DNA from: UBA11855 sp964591705
GTDB lineage: Archaea; Thermoproteota; Bathyarchaeia; Bathyarchaeales; Bathycorpusculaceae
Direction of reading: 5' to 3'
Assembly: GCA_964591705.1 (NCBI GenBank)
Contig: CAZQCX010000001.1
Location: 1-64,000, forward strand
DNA: 64,000 nt
Positions 25,002 to 32,811 of the stretch are shown piece after piece (position 1 is the first letter of the stretch; every line of letters starts with the position of its first letter). A model generated the notes under the pieces. The model ran no database searches. It worked only from the letters and a program-made list of their open reading frames with translations, and had not been told where the DNA came from. The position numbers and the translations under genes are program-made.

Positions 25002-26321
25002 TCAGTGATTTTCAGCCTGAGGTTGCGATGCGAATTCCCAAGCAATGTTACCTTTCCATATCTCTCCGAGCTTGGTTATCCTTATCTCTTTGTCATTGAT
25101 CTCGATCAAGCCTTTGTTTCTGAGTTTCTCAAGTTCTTCTGGGAAGACTTTCTCAGGAATTGTGTTGAATTTCTGTTTGAATTCGATTTTATCAACGGGT
25201 AGACGGAGATAAAGGCGCGTCATTGTTCTCCGCATCATATCTTCTGACGAAGACTCCGAGAGGCGAACAATTGGAAACCTTCCAGAATTGACAGTCTGCA
25301 TGTAAGCATTAATCTCTTCTATGTTTGAGTAAGAGAATCTCTGCAGATAACCCATGAAGCATCCTGCTCCAGTGGTGAGTATACCGCCCCAAGGCCAACC
25401 ATTAAGGCACGATTCCCTATAGTGCCATTCCACTCGAGAAAAACGGTCATGTCCAACAGCCCTATAGCCTGCGTCGGTCAGAAGCTTATGTGCAGTGAGG
25501 TAAAGTTGTTTTTCGTATTCAGCATCTCCAGGTGCTGGAATAACACCTGACCTTATTGCATTATCCAACGCTGTACCCGGGTATACCTCCAGAGAATATG
25601 TGTCAATTTCAACGTCCAACTCTATGGCCTTCTTAAGTGTCGCTATCCAGCTTTCGACGGTCTGCCCTGGAAGGTTGTACATGAGGTCGACACAAACGCA
25701 CATGCCTCGTTTTCGGGCTGCTTTGATTGCTTTTTCAACGTCTATCGCTCTGTCTGGCAAGCACAAGAACTTCCTGACATCATCATCAAAGGTCTGGGCG
25801 CCCATGTCCATTTGGTAGACGCCGTAATCTGCAAGCTTGTCAATTTTTTTCGGGTCAAAGCTTTTTGATGAGCCTGTAACCTTAATGAAATACTCCTTGC
25901 TGGTTGTGAATCTCTCTTTGCAGAACGATATGAGGTCTATCATCTGTTCTGCCGTCAAAATGCTCGGAGTACCTCCACCCAGTACAATTTCGTCGAAAAC
26001 GCTTGTCTTGGCGTATTTGGTTTGAGCGTACATCTCCATCTCCTTTTTTAGGACAGCAAGATACATCCCTATGTTGGCTTTGCTGGTAGCTGTGGTCGGG
26101 AAATAGCAGAAGGCGCAGCGTGAGTCGCAGATGCTAATCCATGGCTGCAACTCCATTAGTTTGTTCGATGTGTTTGAAGTCGACAAAAACTCCATGAAGG
26201 ATTTGTATGTCTCAGGCTGAATGTCTGGATAGTCCCTGTAAGTGTAGGGTGGCCAGTTTGATCTAGACGCGTAAACTTTCTCTTGTTCAGAGATTGGAGT
26301 TTTCATGGTTTCTCCACACAA
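25002..26321 (-). CDS. HemN-like radical SAM protein
   Basis: This 439-residue protein resembles oxygen-independent coproporphyrinogen III oxidase and the related HemW/HutW family. It has C-x3-C-x2-C in ICDSRCAFCYF, then EIVLGGGTPS, GAQTFDDDV and VDLMYNLPGQT, and a C-terminal winged-helix HemN_C-like domain. True HemN proteins have a second-SAM site and an R-x-x-R N-terminal motif that are not obvious here; related proteins instead handle heme or other substrates. With two SPASM proteins of the AhbC/D/NirJ type nearby, a tetrapyrrole role is possible. The true start could be Met6 (MKTPISEQEK). Confidence 0.82.
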   Translation of the reverse strand: MCGETMKTPISEQEKVYASRSNWPPYTYRDYPDIQPETYKSFMEFLSTSNTSNKLMELQPWISICDSRCAFCYFPTTATSKANIGMYLAVLKKEMEMYAQTKYAKTSVFDEIVLGGGTPSILTAEQMIDLISFCKERFTTSKEYFIKVTGSSKSFDPKKIDKLADYGVYQMDMGAQTFDDDVRKFLCLPDRAIDVEKAIKAARKRGMCVCVDLMYNLPGQTVESWIATLKKAIELDVEIDTYSLEVYPGTALDNAIRSGVIPAPGDAEYEKQLYLTAHKLLTDAGYRAVGHDRFSRVEWHYRESCLNGWPWGGILTTGAGCFMGYLQRFSYSNIEEINAYMQTVNSGRFPIVRLSESSSEDMMRRTMTRLYLRLPVDKIEFKQKFNTIPEKVFPEELEKLRNKGLIEINDKEIRITKLGEIWKGNIAWEFASQPQAENH

Positions 26322-26509
26322 TTCCAGTTTTGAAAGCGTCTGATAGCATTATAAAGTTTCTGTCAAAGAACCGCAAACGGAGGACAAACACTCAAGCTTA
26401 GACGATTTTTTTTCCGAGCACGATAACAATATTCAAGTGTTGCCTCGCAGGGTGCACTCAATGGTGGCACACTAGCAAACTTTTCGCTTACCTTAAGACC
26501 GTACGTCGT

Positions 26510-27883
26510 CTAGAAGCTTCTTGTTTTGACTCGCCACAGTATGTAATTTAACGCTGTTCTGGCCATTATTTTGCTGTAAAGGTTCCCTCTGAAATATCCC
26601 TTCACAGTCTGGTGATAAACATAGCGAAGAGAGTAGAATTTGTCGTAGAATCCTCTCCTCATCTTGCTAATTTCTGCTGCGGGCAAGTTGGGGTCTTCAA
26701 AGATTGGGTTCATGGTGTTGTAAAGTCTCCAGTCGTCCAACATCCTCCAGCCGAGTTTCTCCACCAATGTTCTCAGTTCGGTTCCGGGGTAGGGCGTCGC
26801 CATACATAACCAGACGTCGTCAGGTTCTGCTTTGTGGACAAGATCAAGTGTTTCTTTGAGTGTTTCTCTTGTTTCGCCTGGGTATCCAAGAATGACTGAC
26901 ATAGTCACAAATATGCCTTCCCTCTTCGCCCATTTGATTGCGTTCTCGCACTGTTCAGTGGAAACCCTTTTCTTCAACGAATCCCTGATTCTCTGACAGC
27001 CCGATTCCACGCCAAAGCATATTTCGTTGCAGTGTGCTTTTCTCATTTTTGCCAAAACTTCTTTCGTTACAGTATCCGCACGTGTTCCACACCCCCAAGG
27101 AAGAACGATTTTCCTCTCAGTAATGCCATCACAAATCTCTGTTATCCTCTCCCTGTCGAACGCCAAAGTATCGTCATGAAATGACAAGCCTTCCGCTCCG
27201 TGCTCGTCCCTTAACCACTCAAGCTCGTCCAGCACGTTTTTCGGGCTTCTCCCTCTGAACTTCGCACCAAACATCTGAGAAGCCACGCAGAAAGAACATT
27301 GGAAGGGGCATCCTCTGCTAGTCATGATCGGCATCATCTTTTTCCCAGCTATCCTGTACCTGTCCACAGGAACAAGGTGGTAAGCTGGTCGGGGCAACAA
27401 ATCAAGATTTTGAATGAACCGCCTGTCAGCTGTTCGAATAATCTCCCCATTCTTCCTGAAGGTAATCCCCATGACATCTTCAAGTCTCTTTTCGTTTTTC
27501 AGCTTGGCTAGTTGTAGGATGGTTTCTTCTCCTTCGCCGCGCACGACAATGTCCACAGCAGGTTCTTCGGCAAGTGTTTCTTTGTCCATAAACGTGGCGT
27601 GAGGGCCTCCAACAACAACCTTCGAGTTTGGACAGACTTCTCTAGCTACCCTCGCAGATTTCAGAGCTGATACGATTGTGGGCGTCATCGAGGTTACGCC
27701 CACAATCTTGGGCTGGAAACTTGCCAGTTCAAACCTCAATTTTTCATGGTTTGTTTTGCAGACAGGGCAGTCAAAGATTTTGACTTCAAAACCGTTCTGT
27801 TCAAGGACTGCAGCCATATATGCTAAGCCTAATGGTGGAAAGCCCGGGTGTTGTGCCACACCTTCCAGAAGCGGTGTATTCAC
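26510..27883 (-). CDS. B12-binding-domain radical SAM protein (2 of 4)
   Basis: This protein has the same architecture as the paralogue at 12982: an N-terminal B12-like domain, then a radical SAM barrel with TSRGCPFQCSFC, GVESGCQ and ILGYPGETRET. The first in-frame canonical start is GTG at 27883, which cuts off the first beta strand. The frame stays open for 19 codons upstream and encodes NKIALVN, matching the MKITLVN start of paralogues. A perfect AGGAGG (27929-27924) lies before that extension, yet no ATG, GTG or TTG occurs between. A non-canonical start or lost start codon is likely. The substrate is unknown. Confidence 0.82.
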   Translation of the reverse strand: MNTPLLEGVAQHPGFPPLGLAYMAAVLEQNGFEVKIFDCPVCKTNHEKLRFELASFQPKIVGVTSMTPTIVSALKSARVAREVCPNSKVVVGGPHATFMDKETLAEEPAVDIVVRGEGEETILQLAKLKNEKRLEDVMGITFRKNGEIIRTADRRFIQNLDLLPRPAYHLVPVDRYRIAGKKMMPIMTSRGCPFQCSFCVASQMFGAKFRGRSPKNVLDELEWLRDEHGAEGLSFHDDTLAFDRERITEICDGITERKIVLPWGCGTRADTVTKEVLAKMRKAHCNEICFGVESGCQRIRDSLKKRVSTEQCENAIKWAKREGIFVTMSVILGYPGETRETLKETLDLVHKAEPDDVWLCMATPYPGTELRTLVEKLGWRMLDDWRLYNTMNPIFEDPNLPAAEISKMRRGFYDKFYSLRYVYHQTVKGYFRGNLYSKIMARTALNYILWRVKTRSF

Positions 27884-28020
27884 AAGGGCGATTTTATTGT
27901 TTGAGATTTCCGTTCTGTCTTTGCCTCCTCTGAAAAGCTTCTAAGCGTTTCGTATTTTGTCTTCAGGGGATACTAGATTGATAGGGAACTTTCATTTCTA
28001 CTGCATCTAAATAGGTTTTG

Positions 28021-28034
28021 GTCCACCTGGGGGG
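28021..28034. repeat. Target-site duplication, left copy
   Basis: GTCCACCTGGGGGG is repeated directly on both sides of the IS481 element, here and at 29075-29088. A 14-bp duplication falls within the long range known for this family. Confidence 0.85.
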
Positions 28035-28035
28035 G

Positions 28036-29074
28036 TGTTCTATCTAGAAAATAGGTAACACTTCGTCTTTGAGGTATATTTCTGCTGGCGTTAAATAGTT
28101 TATTCCTTCATGCGGTCTTGTGTAGTTGCAGTAGCGAATGAAGCTCCAGTGTTCTTTAAACAGGTGAGATTCATACTCGTAGGCTTTGTGGAAAGCTTCA
28201 ATCTTGCCACAAGTGGTAGGTCTACGAACGCTAGCAGTGATGTGCTCAATGCCTAATTCAGCACAATGAATATCAAAAGCAGATGTTTCTCCCCTTGCAG
28301 GTTTAAACCGGGTTCCCTGATCAGTGAGAATCTGCCTTGGAGCACCATACCGCTTAACAGCCCCATCCAAAAGCACCATAGCGTTCTCACCGGTCGGATT
28401 CCATATCTTTACCGAGCCAGTGATGAATCTTGAATGGTCATCCTGGTAGCTTATCATCCAGTAGTCATCATTGCAGAGCTTAAAGTCTGCTTGCCATAGG
28501 CTATTGTTGTGTTCTCTTTGGAAACGCTTAGTTCCCCAAGTCTTTCTGGGCTCAGTTATTGGATGATTGAGGCCTGCTTCAATGATAACGTGGTAAGCTT
28601 GATTGTGGTCTATAGTGAAGCCCAAGTGAGAGAGATGGCCCGCTATTTTGTTTGGGCCCCAACCATACCGTTCCCTCAACTTCACAATCTTTTTCCGTAA
28701 AACACTATCAACTTCTGGTCCACACGGACGACCTCTCTGCTTTTCCTGCAGCCCACTCCATCCTTCTGCTTGATAGCGGTTCCACCAAAAATAGAAAACT
28801 TTCCTGCTTATCCTTGCGTGAGTACATATCGAAGAAACAGGCATGCCTTCAAGGCGCCGTCTAATCATCCATTCTCTTAGCTTCTCCCAGTCCCGCTCCA
28901 AATTTCTTGCTCTCTCTCTAATATAGAGAAAGTGTTACCGAATTTCTGGTAGTGTGCCAAATTACGATACTTAATTCCAATGAATGAATAATTGCATCCA
29001 TTTTCAACATAAAAAACATCCAAAAGGTAAAAAGTATTCTAAATTAGGACACTGCCGAATTTCTAGATAGAACA
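28036..29074 (-). mobile_element. IS481-family insertion sequence, apparently intact
   Basis: The element is about 1.04 kb and has perfect 15-bp terminal inverted repeats, TGTTCTATCTAGAAA, at 28036-28050 and (inverted) 29060-29074. A single transposase is encoded on the minus strand. Direct 14-bp repeats flank it, so it moved here as a unit and fairly recently. A second copy of an end-like sequence lies inside the right end at about 28930-28955 (GTGTTACCGAATTTCTGG). It pairs with the inner left end GGTAACACTT at 28054-28063, so the element has two nested sets of inverted ends. Confidence 0.9.
28044..28901 (-). CDS. IS481-family DDE transposase
   Basis: This 285-residue transposase has an N-terminal helix-turn-helix (about 8-65, with VSSICTHARISRKVFYFW), a second HTH-like part (about 75-125) and an rve integrase core. 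The catalytic triad is visible as Asp in WQADFK, Asp in TDQGTRF and Glu in GKIEAFHK. The C-terminal NYTRPHEGINYLTPAEIYL is typical of IS481. The frame is uninterrupted, so the transposase may be active. The stop codon lies within the left terminal repeat. Confidence 0.93.
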   Translation of the reverse strand: MERDWEKLREWMIRRRLEGMPVSSICTHARISRKVFYFWWNRYQAEGWSGLQEKQRGRPCGPEVDSVLRKKIVKLRERYGWGPNKIAGHLSHLGFTIDHNQAYHVIIEAGLNHPITEPRKTWGTKRFQREHNNSLWQADFKLCNDDYWMISYQDDHSRFITGSVKIWNPTGENAMVLLDGAVKRYGAPRQILTDQGTRFKPARGETSAFDIHCAELGIEHITASVRRPTTCGKIEAFHKAYEYESHLFKEHWSFIRYCNYTRPHEGINYLTPAEIYLKDEVLPIF

Positions 29075-29088
29075 GTCCACCTGGGGGG
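29075..29088. repeat. Target-site duplication, right copy
   Basis: GTCCACCTGGGGGG is identical to 28021-28034. Removing the element joins a short open stretch downstream of the propeller gene that reads to a TAG at 28010-28008, so no essential gene seems to have been broken. Confidence 0.85.
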
Positions 29089-29143
29089 ATCATTGTCTTC
29101 TTGCTTATTCTGCAGTTGATGAATAGTCGGGCTATGGAAGCTG

Positions 29144-31387
29144 CTACTTTCGTCTTCTTCCGTATGCAAAAGCTATGAGTGCACTAACCGCTATCCAAAT
29201 TGTTACCAGCCCCAAGCTCATCCAGTTTTCCCAAGATTTGTCTTCGACCAAGGTATCGGGGCAACCAAACGCGTAGATCATGTGGTCATAAGAACCAACG
29301 TAGACCACGCCTTTCGCCACTGCAGGAGATGAAACAACTGGAGCATCGGTTTGGTAACTCCAAATCAAGCTTCCGTTAGAGGCATCCAACGCGTAGACCT
29401 TACCGTCATGCGAGCCAACGAAGACGATTCCTTCTGCTATCGCCGGTGAGGAGGTAACATCGCCTCCGGTTGCGAAATTCCACACTTCACTGCCTGTTTT
29501 AGCTTCTAAAGCATATACTCTGCCATCGCCAGAACCCGCATATAGGTATCTGTCCCATAGAGCTGCAGAAGAAGTGACATCGCCTTTTGTCTCGAACTTC
29601 CAAATCAGAGCGCCAGTTTTTGCATCAAGGGCATAGATGTTATCGTCATATGATCCAACATAGATTATGCCCTTGCCTATAGCGGGCGAAGAGAGAACCA
29701 TGCCCGAAGTAGTGAAGTTCCAAATGAGGTTTCCAGTCGAGGCATTCAATGCGTAGATGTTATGGTCTATTGAACCTATGAATACTCTGTTTTCTGCGAC
29801 AGCTGGAGAGGACATGACAATCTTGTCTTCTGCCTTAAAATCCCAAAGCATAACACCAGTCGAGGCATTCAAAGCATAGGCTTTACCGTCTTGCGAACCT
29901 ATAAACAACACACCATCAGCAAAGGCAGGAGAGGAAACAACTGGCAGTCCTGTGGTGAAGCTCCACCTGTACTTTCCGGAAATCGCATCCAACGCGTATA
30001 CTTTTCTGTCGTATGAACCGATGTAAACTAAATCATCTGCCACTGCTGGCGATGACAACATTACCATATCCCCTGTCCTATAGCTCCAAATCGGCTTGTT
30101 ATGCAGCTCTATGTCGAAGCCGACCATCCCAGTGGAGGCGTTCAGAGCATAGACTTTTCCGTCGTGTGAACCGACATAAGTAACCCCGCCTACAATTGCT
30201 GGAGAGGAGTCAATGAGGCCCCCTGTAGCAAATTTCCACCTTAACCTTCCATCGTTTGAATCCAAGGCGTAAAGACTACTATCCCACGATCCAACATAAA
30301 CTACGCCTTTTGCTACGGCTGGAGTCGAGATTACAATGTCTCCTGTTTTGTATCTCCACTTCAGCGTGCCTGTGGAGGCGTTCAGAGCGTATACGTTGCC
30401 ATCCCATGAACCGATAAAGACAAGGCCATCAGCTATGGTTGGCGAGGAGGCTACTCCACCGCCAGTAGCGTAACTCCATTTCTGTTTGCCGCTTGCTCCG
30501 TCAAGAGCGTAGACTTTGTTGTCCAATGATCCGAAATAGACGATGCCGCCTGAAACAGCTGGTGACGACATTACATCGCCGCTTGTTGTGAAATTCCAGA
30601 GCATTTCCCCAGTTTTGGAGTTTAGAGCGTAAAGTCTATCATCCAATGACCCAACATAGACATAACTTCCGAAGACGGCAGGTGAAGAAACTATGTCATC
30701 GCCTGTTTCGTAGCTCCAAACTAGATGCCCGTCAGAGGAATCTAAAGCGTATAATCTGTTATCTAATGAACCAACGTAGACTACATCATGTGCCACGACA
30801 GGGGAGGAAAGCATTATCTGACCGCCAGTACGGTAACTCCACAAGAGTTTGCCATCCGAAGCCCTGAAAGCATACACCTTGCTATCCTCCGATGCAACGT
30901 AGACGACTCCGCCAGAGACAGCTGGATCTGAATCAACATAATAGCCAGTAGTGTAGTTCCAAAGGCGTTTACCATCCGAAGCATTCAACGCATAGATGTT
31001 GAAGTCCTCCGAACCGATGTAAACCGCTCCATCCGCCACAGCAGGGCGAGATACAATTACCCCTCCTGTCAAATAACTCCATTTCACTTTTCCATCGAAA
31101 GCATGAAAAGCATAGACTTTATGATCATATGCGCCAACATAGACTGTGTTATCGGTCACAACTGGAGAGCCAACTTGCCCGCCTGTGTTAAACTTCCACA
31201 AGGTTTGGTTAGTCCTAGGAGCTCTCGAACCTGATTTACCTGTGTGCCCAAGATCATGACGAAACATTGGCCACCCCTCATTCTCAGACCCAGTATCAGA
31301 AAAAACGTCAAATTGAGCAACTAGAAAAGTTGCGACTGAGATAGCAGATACTAGGTTAAAGATAACAGCCACTGTTTTCTTTTTCAT
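29144..31387 (-). CDS. PQQ-type beta-propeller surface protein with 16 repeats
   Basis: This membrane-anchored extracellular protein has an N-terminal signal/anchor (MKKKTVAVIFNLVSA), 16 tandem propeller repeats of about 40 residues and a C-terminal membrane segment ending YGRRRK. Each repeat follows the pattern VYVGSxDxxVYALxAxxGxxxW, the PQQ/WD-like blade, so two eight-bladed propellers are likely. The frame is open from 31447, but the ATG at 31387 gives the signal segment directly. The repeats lack the residues needed to hold PQQ itself, so this is probably a binding scaffold, not a dehydrogenase. A TATA-like region lies at about 31399-31410. Confidence 0.82.
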   Translation of the reverse strand: MKKKTVAVIFNLVSAISVATFLVAQFDVFSDTGSENEGWPMFRHDLGHTGKSGSRAPRTNQTLWKFNTGGQVGSPVVTDNTVYVGAYDHKVYAFHAFDGKVKWSYLTGGVIVSRPAVADGAVYIGSEDFNIYALNASDGKRLWNYTTGYYVDSDPAVSGGVVYVASEDSKVYAFRASDGKLLWSYRTGGQIMLSSPVVAHDVVYVGSLDNRLYALDSSDGHLVWSYETGDDIVSSPAVFGSYVYVGSLDDRLYALNSKTGEMLWNFTTSGDVMSSPAVSGGIVYFGSLDNKVYALDGASGKQKWSYATGGGVASSPTIADGLVFIGSWDGNVYALNASTGTLKWRYKTGDIVISTPAVAKGVVYVGSWDSSLYALDSNDGRLRWKFATGGLIDSSPAIVGGVTYVGSHDGKVYALNASTGMVGFDIELHNKPIWSYRTGDMVMLSSPAVADDLVYIGSYDRKVYALDAISGKYRWSFTTGLPVVSSPAFADGVLFIGSQDGKAYALNASTGVMLWDFKAEDKIVMSSPAVAENRVFIGSIDHNIYALNASTGNLIWNFTTSGMVLSSPAIGKGIIYVGSYDDNIYALDAKTGALIWKFETKGDVTSSAALWDRYLYAGSGDGRVYALEAKTGSEVWNFATGGDVTSSPAIAEGIVFVGSHDGKVYALDASNGSLIWSYQTDAPVVSSPAVAKGVVYVGSYDHMIYAFGCPDTLVEDKSWENWMSLGLVTIWIAVSALIAFAYGRRRK

Positions 31388-31495
31388 TACCCGTTCAAAA
31401 TTTATAGGTTTATTTTTTAATAAAAGGCTTCCGCACTCCTCAGGCAATCAAGATATGCAGATCTTCTGGCAGTCTGGCAAATGAATGCGGTGAGT

Positions 31496-32569
31496 CTACT
31501 TTCCATGCAGTCTTTCAGGAATGTAAGAGCAGGCTGGGTCACTCTCATATATGTCGCCAGTATAAGCATACGCCCTGTTTCTGCAACCACCACAAATGTC
31601 GCGGTACTCGCAGACACCACATTTACCCTTCAGGATGTTTCTCTCTGTGAAGCTGGAGTAGTACGCCGATTTCTGTATGTCCCTCCACGCCTCTTCCAAG
31701 CTCTTTTCCCTGATGTTTCCAAGCATCATGGGTTCTGATGGTTGTAAATCTGTGTAGAAACACGGGATAAGATCACCATTCTCTGTCACGCTTATGTATC
31801 CGCCGAACGCGAAGTAAGTGCATTTTCCGTGAAACTTGTGCTCATACCAGTCGTCGAAGTTGGGCGGATTCCTCTGCTTAACTACTCGTGCGTAATGAGG
31901 ACAGTGAACGTGGATTTCAAATTTGTTTTCATACTTGAGAGTCAGATCCCAGATGTGGTTCAGTACCCACTCGTATTGTTCTGAAGAGGGAGTTAAGTCC
32001 ATCATTTCTTTTGCCCTTCCGCTGGGAACCAGATGATTAAACCAGACAAAATTCGCATGGTATTTCTCAGCAAGCTCAGCGACATGATCCAAATGTTTGA
32101 AGTTGACTGTTGTGATTGCTGCCGCTAGGCCGTTGAGGATTCGACCCTCGTCAAGTTTTGCTATTGCTGCGAGCGCTTTCCTGTATGAGCCTTTTCCTCT
32201 TAGTTTGTCGTTTATTTCTTCGGGGCCGTCTATGCTGACTGAGGTCCAGACTTGATTCTTGACCAAGTTGTCATAGACTTCTCCATCCACGAAACAACCG
32301 TTGGTCAGAAGGCACACATTGAGACCGCGGCTCTTGGCATAGCTGGCTATCCGGAAAATATCTCGTCTCAGAAGAGGTTCGCCACCTTTGATGCCGAACC
32401 ATCTGACCCCGAAGCTTTTTACTTGGTCAACTAGGTGAAGTGCATCTTTGGTCGTTAGTTCTCTCGGAGCGTGTTTACCCGTTGCGTCGACATTGCAGTA
32501 TGCACAGCGAGCATTGCAAGCACCTGTAGCTCTCCAAGACGTCATGAGAAGCGGTTCCTTGTTTGGCAA
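31496..32569 (-). CDS. SPASM-domain radical SAM protein, paralogue 2
   Basis: This 357-residue protein is related to the one at 21016-22074. It has the radical SAM site Cys18-x3-Cys22-x2-Cys25 (ACNARCAYC), GIKGGEPL, and a SPASM end KCGVCEYRDICGGCR with DPACSYIPERL. It lacks the additional Cys of the first paralogue. It lies between two genes for large secreted propeller proteins, which raises the possibility that it modifies a peptide or an extracellular cofactor, though AhbC/D-like heme chemistry remains the main alternative. Confidence 0.84.
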   Translation of the reverse strand: MPNKEPLLMTSWRATGACNARCAYCNVDATGKHAPRELTTKDALHLVDQVKSFGVRWFGIKGGEPLLRRDIFRIASYAKSRGLNVCLLTNGCFVDGEVYDNLVKNQVWTSVSIDGPEEINDKLRGKGSYRKALAAIAKLDEGRILNGLAAAITTVNFKHLDHVAELAEKYHANFVWFNHLVPSGRAKEMMDLTPSSEQYEWVLNHIWDLTLKYENKFEIHVHCPHYARVVKQRNPPNFDDWYEHKFHGKCTYFAFGGYISVTENGDLIPCFYTDLQPSEPMMLGNIREKSLEEAWRDIQKSAYYSSFTERNILKGKCGVCEYRDICGGCRNRAYAYTGDIYESDPACSYIPERLHGK

Positions 32570-32811
32570 GACAAAACCTCTTTCCTTGGTTCCTTCCGTA
32601 GCCGTTGTTCTACCATAGAAATACCCGCCCTAAAAAGATTATGCGGTACTTCTCTTTCTACGATCTCATAAGACAGACGCCCTGGTCTCGGTTACCACCT
32701 CACCAAATTATGGCTTTCTCCGCAAAGTTTATAGTAAAAAAGAATCAAATAATATGGGAAGAACACTCTTGTGTTGTTTGCTTGTTCATCATTTCAGCGG
32801 TGAGGTTAAAA

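Noticed and set aside
29089..29143. Short frame downstream of the propeller gene reading ASIARLFIN, similar to the ends of the B12 radical SAM proteins
   Set aside because: Only about nine residues match and the frame runs into the propeller gene in another phase; I take it as chance.
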